Positions 22,086 to 31,635 are shown, numbered from the stretch's first letter. The stretch: DNA of 64,000 nucleotides from Prauserella muralis (GCF_003202285.1 NZ_MASW01000002.1:496001-560000), one strand, 5' to 3'. A program made the numbers and translations. The notes: generated by a model from the sequence alone, not told the origin.

Positions 22086-22937
22086 TCACGGCCGTCCGGC
22101 GTGCGGCACGGACACGCGGGTGGTCACCACCCGCCCGGTGCGGGAGGAGAACAGCGTGTCCATCCCCTCGACACCCTGCCAGTCGGCGAGCATCAGAAAC
22201 AGCGTCCTGCCGTCGTCGCCGCCCAGCATGCAGGCGAAACACGGCGCGTCCAGCTCGAACTGCTCCAGCACCTCGCCGCCGTCGCGGACCCGCCTGCACA
22301 CCGCTCCGCCGTCGGTCATGTCCGCGCACCAGATGGCACCCTCGGCGTCCAGGCAGAGCCCGTCGCCACCGACCTCGGCCCACACGCGGCGTCCGGACAG
22401 GCTGCCGTCGTCGGCGATGTCGAAGGCGGTCAGCCTGCCCGCGAACGACTCGGCGACGACCAGGGTCGAGCCGTCCGGGGTGACGACCATGCCGTTGGGA
22501 AAGGCGATGTCGGCGGCGACCTGGCGGGCCGTGCCGTCCGGGTTGACGAGCGCGATCGTGCCGGGCTTGAAGTCCTCCTCGCCGAAGCGGAAGCCGACGC
22601 GGTTGACGTAGATGTTGCCGCGGCCGTCCACCACGATCTCGTTCCAGCCCTCGCCCAGTGCGCTGAGGTCGGCGTACGGGGTGAGCGTGCCGTCGGCCCC
22701 GGCACACAGCAGGCCGCTCTCGCCGGTGACCACGAGGCGGCCGTCGGGCAGCCAGCCGAGGGAGTACCCGGCGAGCTTGGGCCCCTTGGCGATCACCTCG
22801 GCCCGGCCCGCCAGGTCGGCGGCGACGATCTCCTGCGCGCCCCAGTTGGCGAACCACAGGCGCCCGTCGTGCCAGCGCGGCGACTCGCCGACGCCGAGGC
22901 CGCTCAGCAGGGTCGTCATCGTCCTCGTCCCGGTCAT
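22086..22937 (-). CDS. SMP-30/gluconolactonase-family lactonase
   Basis: A 283-residue six-bladed propeller, likely hydrolysing a sugar lactone. Metal-ligand positions of the family are visible: glutamate in GVGESPRWHDGRLWF, asparagine in GWNEIVVDGRGNIYVN, asparagine in AFPNGMVVTPDGSTL and aspartate in GLCLDAEGAIWCAD. The ATG at 22937 follows GGAAGGAGCC; the longer open frame into the divergent peptidase gene is not coding. It lies upstream of the lacI gene on the same strand and may be co-regulated. Confidence 0.87.
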   Translation of the reverse strand: MTGTRTMTTLLSGLGVGESPRWHDGRLWFANWGAQEIVAADLAGRAEVIAKGPKLAGYSLGWLPDGRLVVTGESGLLCAGADGTLTPYADLSALGEGWNEIVVDGRGNIYVNRVGFRFGEEDFKPGTIALVNPDGTARQVAADIAFPNGMVVTPDGSTLVVAESFAGRLTAFDIADDGSLSGRRVWAEVGGDGLCLDAEGAIWCADMTDGGAVCRRVRDGGEVLEQFELDAPCFACMLGGDDGRTLFLMLADWQGVEGMDTLFSSRTGRVVTTRVSVPHAGRP

Positions 22938-23013
22938 GATGGCTCCTTCCAGTCGGGGTCTCACCCCCCACACGAACGGCCCGGGCGCGAATCGACAGGG
23001 CAGAGTGAACGAC

Positions 23014-23979
23014 ATGACGGAGCTGTATCCGGAGATCGAACCGTACGAGCACGGCCTGCTGCCCGTCGGCGACGGCCACGAGATCCACTGGGAGGTGTGC
23101 GGCAACCCGGACGGCAAGCCGGCGGTGTTCCTGCACGGTGGTCCCGGCGGCGGCAGCGCACCGGCGCACCGCAGGCTGTTTGACCCCGAGCGGTACCGGA
23201 TCGTGCTGCTCGACCAGCGGGGCTGCGGCCGCAGCCGCCCGCACTGCGCGCACGACGCCGACGCCGGCCTTGCCGCCAACACCACGTGGCACCTGGTGGC
23301 CGACCTCGAACGGCTGCGCGAGCATCTCGGCATCGAACGCTGGCTGGTGTTCGGCGGCTCGTGGGGCAGCACCCTCGCGCTCGCCTACGCCGAGACCCAT
23401 CCGGGCCGGGTGAGCGAGCTGGTGCTGCGGGGCATCTGGACGATGCGCCGCAAGGAGCTCGACTGGTTCTACGGCGGGGCGGCCGGGTGTCTGTTCCCCG
23501 AACGCTGGGAACGCTTCCTGGAGCCGGTGCCCCCTCGGCGCAGGGACGGTGACCTGATCGCCGCCTACCACGATCTGCTGTTCGACCCGGATCCCGCCGT
23601 CCACCGGCCCGCGGCCGTGGCGTGGAGCACCTGGGAGGCCGACACGATCACGGTGCGCCGCCGTCCCGAGCTCGTCGAGCAGTTCTCCGACCCGGAGTAC
23701 GCGCTGGCGTTCGCGCGCATCGAGAACCACTACTGCGCGCACGGCGGCTGGTTCACCGGCGACCAGCTGCTGCGCGACGCGGGCAGGCTCGCGGGCATCC
23801 CGGCGGTGCTCATCCACGGCAGGCACGACGTGTGCACCCCGCCGGTGGGTGCCTGGGAGGTGCATCGGGCGTTGCCGGGCTCCGAGCTGATCATGGTGGA
23901 GGACGCCGGCCACGCGTTCGACGAGCCGGGCATCCTGCGCGAGCTGCTGCGCGCGACCGACACGTTCGCGAGCACGTAG
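23014..23979 (+). CDS. pip: Proline iminopeptidase
   Basis: An alpha/beta-hydrolase of 321 residues that releases N-terminal proline from peptides. Motifs: oxyanion segment FLHGGPGGGS, LDQRGCGRSRPH, nucleophile elbow FGGSWGSTLALAYA, aspartate in LIHGRHDVCTPP and histidine in VEDAGHAFDEPG. The start MTELYPEIEPYE is typical; an in-frame GTG nine bases earlier is possible. Cytosolic, no signal peptide. Transcribed away from the lactonase gene. Confidence 0.92.
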   Translation: MTELYPEIEPYEHGLLPVGDGHEIHWEVCGNPDGKPAVFLHGGPGGGSAPAHRRLFDPERYRIVLLDQRGCGRSRPHCAHDADAGLAANTTWHLVADLERLREHLGIERWLVFGGSWGSTLALAYAETHPGRVSELVLRGIWTMRRKELDWFYGGAAGCLFPERWERFLEPVPPRRRDGDLIAAYHDLLFDPDPAVHRPAAVAWSTWEADTITVRRRPELVEQFSDPEYALAFARIENHYCAHGGWFTGDQLLRDAGRLAGIPAVLIHGRHDVCTPPVGAWEVHRALPGSELIMVEDAGHAFDEPGILRELLRATDTFAST

Positions 23980-24037
23980 CAGCAGTGTTCGCCACAGTGT
24001 GCCCGGCCGGACAGCCGGTGTCGGGCAGACTCGTGCC

Positions 24038-24991
24038 GTGGAACTCGTGACGATCGACGACATCAGAGCGGCGGCGGAGCGGGTGCGCGGAACCGTCGTG
24101 CGCACGCCGCTGCTGCCGAGCCCGTGGGCCGAGCCGGGCAGGCCGCTGTGGCTCAAGCCCGAGAACCTGCAGCCCATCGGAGCGTTCAAGCTGCGCGGGG
24201 CGCACAACGCCATCGCGAGGCTGGACGAGCGGAGGCGGGCCCGCGGCGTGGTGTCCTACTCCAGCGGCAACCACGCGCAGGCCGTCGCCTACGCGGCGCG
24301 GGAGGCGGGCATCCCCGCGCACATCGTGATGCCCGACGTGACTCCGCAGGTCAAGGTCGACAACACGCGTGGCTACGGCGCCGAGGTGGTGCTGGTGCCG
24401 ATCGCGGACCGTGAGTCGGCGGCCTGCGAGCTGGCCGAGAAGCTGGGGGCGGTGCTGGTGCCGCCGTTCGACCACCCCGACATCATCGCCGGGCAGGGCA
24501 CGATCGGGCTGGAGATCGGCACCGACCTGCCCGAGGTGGAGCTGGTGCTGGTGCCGGTGAGCGGCGGCGGGCTGGCCTCGGGCATCGGCACCGCCGTCAA
24601 GGCGTTGTGCCCCGCGGCGGCGGTCGTCGGTGTGGAGCCGGAGCTGGCGGCCGACGCGCGGGCGAGCCTGCGGGCGGGTGCGCTCACCGGCTGGCCGATC
24701 GAGGACAGGGCGCGGACCATCGCCGACGGCCTGCGATCACAGCCGTCCGAGCTGACGTTCGCCCACCTGCGCGCCGTGCTCGACGACATCGTCACCGTCA
24801 GCGAGGACGAGATCCGTTCCGCGATGGCCGTGCTGGCCACGAGGGGGCGGATCGTGGCGGAACCGAGTGGCGCGGTCGGGCTCGCCGCGTACCTGCACCG
24901 CGCGGACGAGCTGCCACGGGGGCGCACCGTGGTGGTCGTCTCGGGCGGCAACGTCGATCCCGCGCTGCTGGCCGACGTGCTGGCACGCTGA
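24038..24991 (+). CDS. Serine/threonine dehydratase (PLP fold type II)
   Basis: A 317-residue PLP enzyme without an ACT regulatory domain, so of the short catabolic or racemase-like type. The PLP lysine lies in KPENLQPIGAFKLRGAHNAI, with SSGNHAQAVAYAAR and the phosphate-binding VPVSGGGLASGIGTAVK. Threonine deamination to 2-oxobutyrate is most likely, but serine racemase or hydroxyaspartate dehydratase activity cannot be excluded. GTG at 24038 is used; GTG at 24047 is an alternative. Stand-alone gene. Confidence 0.85.
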   Translation: MELVTIDDIRAAAERVRGTVVRTPLLPSPWAEPGRPLWLKPENLQPIGAFKLRGAHNAIARLDERRRARGVVSYSSGNHAQAVAYAAREAGIPAHIVMPDVTPQVKVDNTRGYGAEVVLVPIADRESAACELAEKLGAVLVPPFDHPDIIAGQGTIGLEIGTDLPEVELVLVPVSGGGLASGIGTAVKALCPAAAVVGVEPELAADARASLRAGALTGWPIEDRARTIADGLRSQPSELTFAHLRAVLDDIVTVSEDEIRSAMAVLATRGRIVAEPSGAVGLAAYLHRADELPRGRTVVVVSGGNVDPALLADVLAR

Positions 24992-25031
24992 CAGTTAGGG
25001 TGGAAAGCATCCGACGAAGGGACGCTGGCAG

Positions 25032-25439
25032 ATGTTGTTTGGCGACGAGCACGTCCGTCGTTACGAAGAGACCAACGGTGAGGTCGGGCACGACTGGATG
25101 AAGGGCGCACCGTGCCTCATCCTCACCACCGTCGGCCGCAAGACCGGGCAGGAACGCAAGTTCGCGCTGATCTACCAGGAGCACGAGGGCGACTACGTCA
25201 TCGTCGCCTCCAAGGGCGGCGCCGACTCGCACCCCGGCTGGTACCTGAACCTGGTGGAGAACCCGGACGTCACGGTGCAGGTCAAGGCCGACAGGTTCCC
25301 GGCCAAGGCCCGCACCGCGAGCCCGGAGGAGAAGGCCGCGTTGTGGCCCAGGATGGTCGCGGTCTGGCCGGACTACGACGAGTACCAGAAGAAGACCGAC
25401 CGGGACATTCCGGTCGTGATCCTGGAGCGTGCCGACTGA
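25032..25439 (+). CDS. Deazaflavin (F420)-dependent nitroreductase-family protein
   Basis: A 135-residue split-barrel protein of the DDN family, which uses F420 to reduce quinones or nitro compounds in mycobacteria and relatives. Family segments are visible: LILTTVGRKTGQERKFALIYQEHEGDYVIVASKGGADSHPGWYLNLVENPDVTVQV. The ATG is used with a purine-rich upstream stretch. Two small genes follow in the same direction. Substrate unknown; presence supports an F420-making actinobacterium. Confidence 0.9.
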   Translation: MLFGDEHVRRYEETNGEVGHDWMKGAPCLILTTVGRKTGQERKFALIYQEHEGDYVIVASKGGADSHPGWYLNLVENPDVTVQVKADRFPAKARTASPEEKAALWPRMVAVWPDYDEYQKKTDRDIPVVILERAD

Positions 25440-25460
25440 CGTTCGAGAGAGGGGACGAGC

Positions 25461-25634
25461 ATGGCGCAGCAGTCGACCGTCGACGTCGCCGGGCTGCTGG
25501 CCACGCTCGCGGAGGCCCAGCGCAAGGCGGAGCGCGGGGAGCTGAATCCGGCGGAGCTGCCCGGCCTGGTGCGGGCTCAGCGCCTGGTGCGGGAGCTCGC
25601 GGGCTGGCCCGTGGAGGCCGATTCGGACCGCTGA
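25461..25634 (+). CDS. Small helical hypothetical protein
   Basis: A 57-residue protein, predicted mostly alpha-helical ([37 protein letters not shown]), with an ATG after GAGAGGGGACGAGC. No domain is recognised. It sits between the DDN-type gene and the acyltransferase gene, and its TGA overlaps the apparent start of the latter, so translation of the acyltransferase may depend on it. Confidence 0.6.
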   Translation: MAQQSTVDVAGLLATLAEAQRKAERGELNPAELPGLVRAQRLVRELAGWPVEADSDR

Positions 25635-26344
25635 CGGCGTATCGCTGGTTTCCGCGGCGGGGGCGCGGCTTCTGGTATGGCCTGGCCATCGACCTGCTCG
25701 CGCCCCCGCTCGCGCTGTCCACGCGCCTGCGGGTGCGCGGGACCGAGCACGTGCCGCGCGAGGGTGGTGTGCTCATCGCGAGCAACCACCTCTCCAATGC
25801 CGACGCCATCGTGGTGACCGTGTTCGGCCTCGCCTCGGGCCGGGTGCCGCGCTTCTTCGCCAAGGCCGGGCTGTGGAAGGCGCCCGTGGTGCGGTCGGTC
25901 ATGCGCTCGGGCAGGCACATCCAGGTGCACCGAGGCCGGTCGAGCGCACTGGACGCCTATCACGCGACGGTCCGTTCGGTCCGCGACGGCGAGTGCGTGG
26001 TGGTGTTTCCCGAGGGCACGTTCACCGACCGGGAGGACGGCTGGCCGATGAAGGCGAAGACCGGGGTGGCGCGCATCGCGCTGACCACGGGCACGCCGGT
26101 GGTGCCGCTGGCCTGCTGGGGCACACGGGAGTACCTGCCGCCGGACGCGCGGCTGCCCAGGGTGTCTCCCCGGCGGCGCATCGACCTGGTGGCCGGCCTG
26201 CCGGTCGAGTTGTCCGATCTGGTCGCGGACAAGCCCTCCGCGACGCAGCTCCGGGAGGCGACCGAACGGATCATGACCTCGGTCACCTCGTTGCTCTCCG
26301 AGGTGCGCGGCGAGGACCCGCCACCCGACAGCGTGAAGGCATAA
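25631..26344 (+). CDS. 1-acylglycerol-3-phosphate acyltransferase (PlsC-like), apparent CTG start
   Basis: A membrane-associated acyltransferase of about 237 residues. Catalytic motif HX4D is in [18 protein letters not shown] is the second family block; [15 protein letters not shown] precedes them. No ATG, GTG or TTG exists in frame between far upstream, where the frame overlaps other genes, and conserved sequence. The best placed codon is CTG at 25631, which overlaps the TGA of the small upstream gene (CTGA). Either CTG is used or initiation is coupled to that stop. The precise phospholipid substrate is inferred from the family. Confidence 0.83.
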   Translation: MTAYRWFPRRGRGFWYGLAIDLLAPPLALSTRLRVRGTEHVPREGGVLIASNHLSNADAIVVTVFGLASGRVPRFFAKAGLWKAPVVRSVMRSGRHIQVHRGRSSALDAYHATVRSVRDGECVVVFPEGTFTDREDGWPMKAKTGVARIALTTGTPVVPLACWGTREYLPPDARLPRVSPRRRIDLVAGLPVELSDLVADKPSATQLREATERIMTSVTSLLSEVRGEDPPPDSVKA

Positions 26345-26352
26345 TCGCGAGC

Positions 26353-27753
26353 ATGAGTGAACACTTCGACGTCGTGGTGCTGGGTGCGGGTCCCGGCGGG
26401 TACACCGCAGCCGTCCGCTCCGCGCAGCTCGGCTATGACACGGCCATCATCGAGGAGCGCTACTGGGGTGGCGTGTGCCTGAACGTCGGGTGCATCCCGT
26501 CGAAGGCGCTGCTGCGCAACGCGGAGCTGGCGCACCTGTTCACCACCGAGGCCCGGACCTTCGGCATCCAGGCCGAGGGGCCGGTGACGTTCGACTACCT
26601 GGCGGCGTTCCAGCGCAGCCGCAAGGTCGCCGACGGCCGCGTCAAGGGCGTGCACTATCTGATGAAGAAGAACGCGATCACGCAGTTCGAGGGGCGGGGC
26701 ACGTTCGCGGGCGACCGGAGCATCGAGGTGCGCCGCGCCGACGGCGAGACCGAGACCGTGACGTTCGACCACTGCATCATCGCGGCCGGTGCGTCGCCGA
26801 AGCTGCTGCCCGGCACCTCGGTGAGCGAGCGCGTGGTGACCTACGAGGAGCAGATCCTCGCCTCGGAGCTGCCGGAGAGCATCGTGATCGCCGGCGCGGG
26901 CGCCATCGGCGTGGAGTTCGCCTACGTGCTGCACAACTACGGCGTGAAGGTGACGATCGTCGAGTTCCTCGACCGGATGGTGCCGCTGGAGGACGAGGAG
27001 GTCTCGGCCGAGCTGGCGCGGCGCTACCGCAGGCTGGGCATCGACGTGCTGACCTCGACGCGGGTCGAGTCGATCGAGGAGACCGGCAGCGGTGTGCGCG
27101 TCACGGTGACGCAGGACGGCGAGACGAAGACCATCGATGCGGACAAGGTGCTGCAGGCGATGGGATTCCAGCCCAATGTGGACGGATACGGCCTCGAGAA
27201 CACCGGTGTGCGCCTGACCGAGCGTGGTGCGATCGAGGTGGACGGCCGCTGCCGCACCAGCGTGCCGCACATCTTCGCCATCGGCGACGTGACGGCGAAA
27301 CTGATGCTGGCGCACGCCGCCGAGTCGATGGGCATCATCGCCGCCGAGACCATCGCCGACGCGGAGACGATGGAGCTGGACTACCGCATGATCCCGCGGG
27401 CCACCTACTGCCAGCCGCAGATCGCGAGCTTCGGCCTCACCGAGGAGCAGGCACGCGAGCAGGGCCACGACGTGCAGGTGGCGAAGTTCCCGTTCAGCGC
27501 CAACGGAAAGGCGCACGGCCTCGCCGACACCGTCGGCTTCGCGAAGATCATCAGCGACGCCAAGTACGGCGAGCTGCTGGGTGCCCACCTGATCGGCCCC
27601 GAGGTCACCGAACTGCTGCCGGAGCTGACCCTGGCCCAGCAGTGGGACCTCACGGTGCACGAGGTGGCCCGCAACGTCCACGCCCACCCGACCCTGGGCG
27701 AGGCCGTGAAGGAAGCCATCCACGGCCTCGCCGGTCATATGATCAACATGTAG
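26353..27753 (+). CDS. lpdA: Dihydrolipoyl dehydrogenase
   Basis: The flavin E3 subunit of 2-oxo acid dehydrogenase complexes, 466 residues. FAD motif [21 protein letters not shown], redox disulfide C42/C47 in [16 protein letters not shown] motif [17 protein letters not shown], and the active-site C-terminal [17 protein letters not shown]. It starts at the ATG at 26353, eight bases after the acyltransferase stop. The E1 and E2 genes are not nearby. Similar to the mycobacterial LpdC type, as far as can be judged by eye. Confidence 0.95.
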   Translation: MSEHFDVVVLGAGPGGYTAAVRSAQLGYDTAIIEERYWGGVCLNVGCIPSKALLRNAELAHLFTTEARTFGIQAEGPVTFDYLAAFQRSRKVADGRVKGVHYLMKKNAITQFEGRGTFAGDRSIEVRRADGETETVTFDHCIIAAGASPKLLPGTSVSERVVTYEEQILASELPESIVIAGAGAIGVEFAYVLHNYGVKVTIVEFLDRMVPLEDEEVSAELARRYRRLGIDVLTSTRVESIEETGSGVRVTVTQDGETKTIDADKVLQAMGFQPNVDGYGLENTGVRLTERGAIEVDGRCRTSVPHIFAIGDVTAKLMLAHAAESMGIIAAETIADAETMELDYRMIPRATYCQPQIASFGLTEEQAREQGHDVQVAKFPFSANGKAHGLADTVGFAKIISDAKYGELLGAHLIGPEVTELLPELTLAQQWDLTVHEVARNVHAHPTLGEAVKEAIHGLAGHMINM

Positions 27754-27810
27754 CCACGTGCCCCTGTGGCCTGGTGCACTCGTAGCCGGCGCTCACTGCT
27801 GGTGGCCTCG

Positions 27811-29106
27811 CTATTCGGTCGCCGACATGGTGTCCGGTATCCAGAGCACGATCTCGGGGAACGCGATGAGTAGCGCTGCCACCGCCACGACCGCGAGGAC
27901 GAACGGGAGCGCGCCCCAGAACACCTCCGCCGCGGGGCGGCGTGCCGTGCGCGCGACCACGAACACGTTGAGGCCGAGTGGCGGGCTGACCAGACCGATC
28001 TCGGCGAGCAGGACGATCAGCACACCGAACCAGATCGGGTCGTAACCGAGCTCGGTGACCAGCGGCAGCACCACGGGCACCGTGAGCGCGAGGATCGCGA
28101 TCTGGTCGAGGAAGAACCCGAGCACGATGTAGCACAGCGCCAATACGATGATCACCACGACCGGTGCGACATCGAGGGAGGCGACCCAGCTCACCACGGT
28201 CGGGGTGACTCTGGTCGAGGTGATGAAGTAGCCCAGGATGTGCGCCCCGAGGATGATCATGAGGATCATGACGCTCGAGCTGATGGTCTCGGTGATCGCG
28301 TGCCTGATGGTCTGCCAGCTCGCGCGTCCCCGTGCGGCCAGCAGCGCGAAGCCGCCCACCGCCCCGAGCGCCGCGGCCTCGGTGGGCGTGGCGATTCCGA
28401 AGTAGACGGTGCCGGTGACGAGCGCGAACAGCAGGAGGACCGGGCCGGCCGACTTCAGGTTGCGGAGCTTGTCGGCCCACGCGTGACGCTGGCCCGGTGG
28501 CGCCGAAGCGGGGTCGGCCTTGATGAGGATCAGCAGTGTCACGATGAGCGCGACCGTCACCAGCGCGCCCGGCAGGAACCCCGCGACGAGCACCTGTCCG
28601 ACGCTTTCCTCGGCGAGGATCGCGTAGAACACCAGAATGATGCTGGGCGGCACCATGGCGGCCAGCGTGCCAACCACGGACACGAGCCCTGTCGAGATCC
28701 TGGGGCTGTAGCCCGACTCGATCATCTTGGTGGTCGAGGTGTGCGCGAGGGTGGCCGCGGCGGCCGTGCTCGATCCCGACACTGCGGCGAACATCGCGCC
28801 CGCGCCGGTGGCGGCGATGCCCGCGCCGCCGCGGATCCGCCCGACCCAGACCCTGGTCGCCTCGAACAGGTCGTCCATGACGCCACTGGCGACGACGAAC
28901 TGTGCCATGAGGATGAACAGCGGGATCGGCGACAGCGAGTACGACGAGACCGCGTCCGCGGGAGCCGATTGCAGCACGCCGAGCACGTCGGACAGTCCAC
29001 CGTGGATGTACAGCCCCAACGTGCCCGCGATGGCGATCGCGAAGCCGACCGGAACCCTGATGAGCAGCAGCAGCAACATCACCAGGATGACGACGATGAC
29101 GGACAT
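27811..29106 (-). CDS. dctM: TRAP transporter large permease (DctM)
   Basis: The 12-helix channel subunit of a TRAP transporter, 431 residues, almost entirely hydrophobic. Typical segments are VPVGFAIAIAGTLGLYI and FILMAQFVVASGVMDDLFEATRVWVGRIRGG. It uses an ion gradient to import acids delivered by the binding protein. Its ATG overlaps the dctQ stop by one base, the last gene of the dctPQM operon. Neighbouring acyl-CoA genes suggest a carboxylic acid substrate. Confidence 0.93.
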   Translation of the reverse strand: MSVIVVILVMLLLLLIRVPVGFAIAIAGTLGLYIHGGLSDVLGVLQSAPADAVSSYSLSPIPLFILMAQFVVASGVMDDLFEATRVWVGRIRGGAGIAATGAGAMFAAVSGSSTAAAATLAHTSTTKMIESGYSPRISTGLVSVVGTLAAMVPPSIILVFYAILAEESVGQVLVAGFLPGALVTVALIVTLLILIKADPASAPPGQRHAWADKLRNLKSAGPVLLLFALVTGTVYFGIATPTEAAALGAVGGFALLAARGRASWQTIRHAITETISSSVMILMIILGAHILGYFITSTRVTPTVVSWVASLDVAPVVVIIVLALCYIVLGFFLDQIAILALTVPVVLPLVTELGYDPIWFGVLIVLLAEIGLVSPPLGLNVFVVARTARRPAAEVFWGALPFVLAVVAVAALLIAFPEIVLWIPDTMSATE

Positions 29107-29681
29107 CAGACGGTCCCTTCGGGGTCACTGCCGGCAGGTTCTTGTCGCCGCGACACGATGTCGCAGAGCAGCCGCACGGTCAGCAGGACGGCGCCGACGG
29201 GGACGAGCACATGCCATGTCCACGTGGGAAGGCTCAGCTCGGCGCCGCCGGGCGGTGGGATGTCGTGGGAGTGCCAGGCATCCCGCGTGGCAAGCAGGCC
29301 CGCCCAGAGCAGCAGCGCTGACAGTGCGAGCATGAGGACTCGTGCGGTCAGCGTCATCGCCGCGCGCGCCTTCGGCGGGCAGCGGCGGTAGACGACGTCG
29401 ATGGTGACGTGTCCGCCCGACCGGACCGTGTACGCCAGCGCGAGGAAGAAGTAGCCCGGCAACAGGTAGTCCTGGATGAAGCCGAAACTCCAGCCGAGGG
29501 GAGCGCCGACGAAGTAGCGCATCCCGGTCTCGACGACCATGAGCAGGGTCATGCCGACCAGTGCCGTGCCCGCCAGTGCGAGGCCGGCGCGTTCGATCGC
29601 CGAAACGGCCCGCAGCACGGCACGTGCCCGCGGGTCGTGACGGGAACCGAGGTCGGGGTGCGGGGCCGTGTCAGTCGTCAT
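29106..29681 (-). CDS. dctQ: TRAP transporter small permease (DctQ)
   Basis: A 191-residue four-helix membrane subunit that pairs with DctM. Hydrophobic helices lie near residues 30-50, 68-90, 108-130 and 145-165, with the family segment GWSFGFIQDYLLPGYFFLALAYTVRSGGHVTIDVVY. It overlaps dctP by 11 bases upstream and dctM by one base downstream. Confidence 0.9.
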   Translation of the reverse strand: MTTDTAPHPDLGSRHDPRARAVLRAVSAIERAGLALAGTALVGMTLLMVVETGMRYFVGAPLGWSFGFIQDYLLPGYFFLALAYTVRSGGHVTIDVVYRRCPPKARAAMTLTARVLMLALSALLLWAGLLATRDAWHSHDIPPPGGAELSLPTWTWHVLVPVGAVLLTVRLLCDIVSRRQEPAGSDPEGTV

Positions 29682-30750
29682 GGGACTCTCGTTCCACTCG
29701 CCGGAGCTGGTCCTTCATTGCCTTCAGGGCCGCTTCACCCGGCCTGCCGATCTCGGCCATGTCGGCGGCCCACAGCCGGTGGATAGGCGCGGTCGCCTTG
29801 TCCCATGCCCGGCGCTCACCGGCGGTGATGCGATGGATGCGCACGCCCGCGTCACGCAGGGTCTGCCTGCCTTCGGCGTTACCCTCCTGCAGGCCGGCGC
29901 AAAGGCTGCGCGTGGCCTCGTCTCCCGCGCGCCGCAGCACGTCGCGGAGGTCGGCGGGCAGGGTGTCCCAGGCGGCCTCGCTGATGCTGTAGGTCATGGT
30001 GAAGCTGCCGAGCCTCGCCCCCAGCGTCGCGTGCCGGGTCACCTCTTCCAGGTGGTACGGCGCGGCACTGACGGGCCCGAGCACGGTCCCGTCGACCGTT
30101 CCGCGCGAGATCGCCTCGTACATCTCGGTGGCGGGCATCCCGACCGGCGCGGCACCGAAACCCTCGACGGCTCGGTCGATCGTGCCGCCGGACGAGCGAA
30201 GCTGCAGCCCGCGCAGGTCGGCCGGTTCGCGTACGGTGCGGGAGCCGGTGAGGACCTCGTAGTCGGGGATCATGCCGACGACGAGCGGGCGCAGGCCCTT
30301 GGGCTCGAAGTCCTCACGCCAGAGGATGCCGCCTTCCGACACCAGCCGGGACACCGCGAGCGAGCCCGTGCAGGAATCCTCGACCAGCCCGGGCAGGTCC
30401 GCAACCCCCGACAGCGGCAGCTCGGCGGGAACGTAGGCGGGCGCCACGGAGCCGAGGTCGACCACGCCGGACCGGATCAGCGACGGCAGGTCCTCGGCAT
30501 CGCCCATCTGCTCGGCGGGGAAGTAGTCGAACTGGATCCGGCCACCGGAGAGCTCGCGTGCGGTGTCCATGAGCACGCTGACCCCGGCCTCGGCGAAGGG
30601 ATGCCCGACCGGGTACGAGTCGGCCACGGTCAGCGTGTACACGCCGTCGTTCTCGAGGCTCGGTGCAGGGGGTGCGCACGCACCGGTCAGGGCCAGCAGT
30701 GCGAGGGGTATCGCATAACGCATGCCGGACCGCCGAGGTGATTGCCGCAT
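29671..30750 (-). CDS. dctP: TRAP transporter solute-binding lipoprotein (DctP)
   Basis: A 359-residue extracytoplasmic binding protein. The N-terminus MRQSPRRSGMRYAIPLALLALTGAC is a lipoprotein signal with C25 as the lipid-modified cysteine, expected where there is no outer membrane. The mature part has DctP features, including the arginine region GLQLRSSGGTIDRAVEGFGAAPVGMPATEMYEAISRGTVDG. The ATG at 30750 is used. An inverted repeat matching those beside the iclR gene overlaps the leader just upstream. Confidence 0.92.
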   Translation of the reverse strand: MRQSPRRSGMRYAIPLALLALTGACAPPAPSLENDGVYTLTVADSYPVGHPFAEAGVSVLMDTARELSGGRIQFDYFPAEQMGDAEDLPSLIRSGVVDLGSVAPAYVPAELPLSGVADLPGLVEDSCTGSLAVSRLVSEGGILWREDFEPKGLRPLVVGMIPDYEVLTGSRTVREPADLRGLQLRSSGGTIDRAVEGFGAAPVGMPATEMYEAISRGTVDGTVLGPVSAAPYHLEEVTRHATLGARLGSFTMTYSISEAAWDTLPADLRDVLRRAGDEATRSLCAGLQEGNAEGRQTLRDAGVRIHRITAGERRAWDKATAPIHRLWAADMAEIGRPGEAALKAMKDQLRRVERESHDD

Positions 30751-30759
30751 TGCATCACC

Positions 30760-30775
30760 GTTCCTAAATACGAAT
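30760..30775. promoter_or_regulatory. Candidate IclR operator C (dctPQM)
   Basis: GTTCCTAAATACGAAT matches the pattern GTTC-N-TA-NN-TA-N-GAAC of the two sites near iclR, with the last base changed. It lies between the dctP start and a promoter-like pair on the minus strand (TTGACA at 30822-30817, TACGGT at 30798-30793, spacer 18), downstream of the predicted start of transcription. Confidence 0.55.
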
Positions 30776-30858
30776 GGCTGTTCCGATATGCCACCGTAAA
30801 GAGTGAGCTGTTCCACTGTCAACGGCAGTGGAACGCCTGCGGCGAGAGGGATCGGCGG

Positions 30859-31584
30859 TCAGGACAGCCGTGCCGCCACGGTCCGGGTGGCGCCGAGGAG
30901 GGCTTCGGCGATGTCCGGCAGCCGGTCGGCGATACGGGTGGTGGGCCCTGCGACCGCGACGGCGGCGAGCACGCGGTCGTGCACGACGATCGGCCTCGCG
31001 GTGGCGCTGACGTCGGGAAGGGTCTCGCCCCGGTTGATCGCGAAACCCTCGGTGCGCACGCGGTCGAGCTCCTGTCGTGCCCGCTCGAGCGCGGCGGGAT
31101 CGTCGATGACCGACTCCAGATACGAATCGCGCTTGCGTGCGGGCCACGACGCCAGCAGAACCTTGCCCGCGCTCGGCGGGAACAGCGGCCTGCGGACACG
31201 CAACGGAGCCGAGTAACGGATCGGCTGCCGCGACTCGGCCGCCGCGACGTAGACGACCGAGTCCCCGACGGCGGTGCCGAGCATGGCCGTCTCGTCGAAC
31301 GTGTCTCGCAGCTCCTCGAGCGTGGAGCGTGCCGCGTCGACCAGTGTCGGCCGGTCCGCGGTGAGCAGGTTCCCCAGTGCGGGACCGAGGTGGTAGCCGC
31401 CGTCCTCCTCGATGAGATAGCCGGTCGACACCAGCCCCTTGACCAGTCCGAACACCGAGGATTTCGGTGCGTCGAGCGCGGCCGCGAGCGGGGCGAGCCG
31501 GATGCCCGGTTCTCCCGCTGCCAGCTCGAGGATGGCGGTCACCCTGCTGACCGTGCGGTGGGACTTGACCACTGGCTCCGTCAT
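30859..31584 (-). CDS. IclR-family transcriptional regulator
   Basis: A 241-residue regulator: N-terminal winged helix (VSRVTAILELAAGEPGIRLAPLAAALDAPKSSVFGLVKGLVSTGYL) and C-terminal IclR effector domain with PLFPPSAGKVLLA and ETLPDVSATARPI. The ATG at 31584 has AGGAG upstream. It lies between the TRAP operon and the divergent acyl-CoA dehydrogenase gene, with three similar inverted repeats around it, so it very probably controls uptake and breakdown of the same acid. It may repress itself through the nearest site. Confidence 0.9.
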   Translation of the reverse strand: MTEPVVKSHRTVSRVTAILELAAGEPGIRLAPLAAALDAPKSSVFGLVKGLVSTGYLIEEDGGYHLGPALGNLLTADRPTLVDAARSTLEELRDTFDETAMLGTAVGDSVVYVAAAESRQPIRYSAPLRVRRPLFPPSAGKVLLASWPARKRDSYLESVIDDPAALERARQELDRVRTEGFAINRGETLPDVSATARPIVVHDRVLAAVAVAGPTTRIADRLPDIAEALLGATRTVAARLS

Positions 31585-31599
31585 GTGTGCTCCTGCCGC

Positions 31600-31615
31600 G
31601 TTCGTATGTACGAAC
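31600..31615. promoter_or_regulatory. Candidate IclR operator A
   Basis: GTTCGTATGTACGAAC has 7-bp arms (GTTCGTA/TACGAAC) around TG. It lies 16 bases upstream of the iclR start and would suit autorepression. Confidence 0.6.
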
Positions 31616-31635
31616 GATACCGGCCGGGGTTGAGG

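Noticed and set aside
23979-24037. GC-rich short dyad (CCGGC/GCCGG) after the peptidase gene as terminator
   Set aside because: Stem of only five pairs, expected by chance at this GC content.
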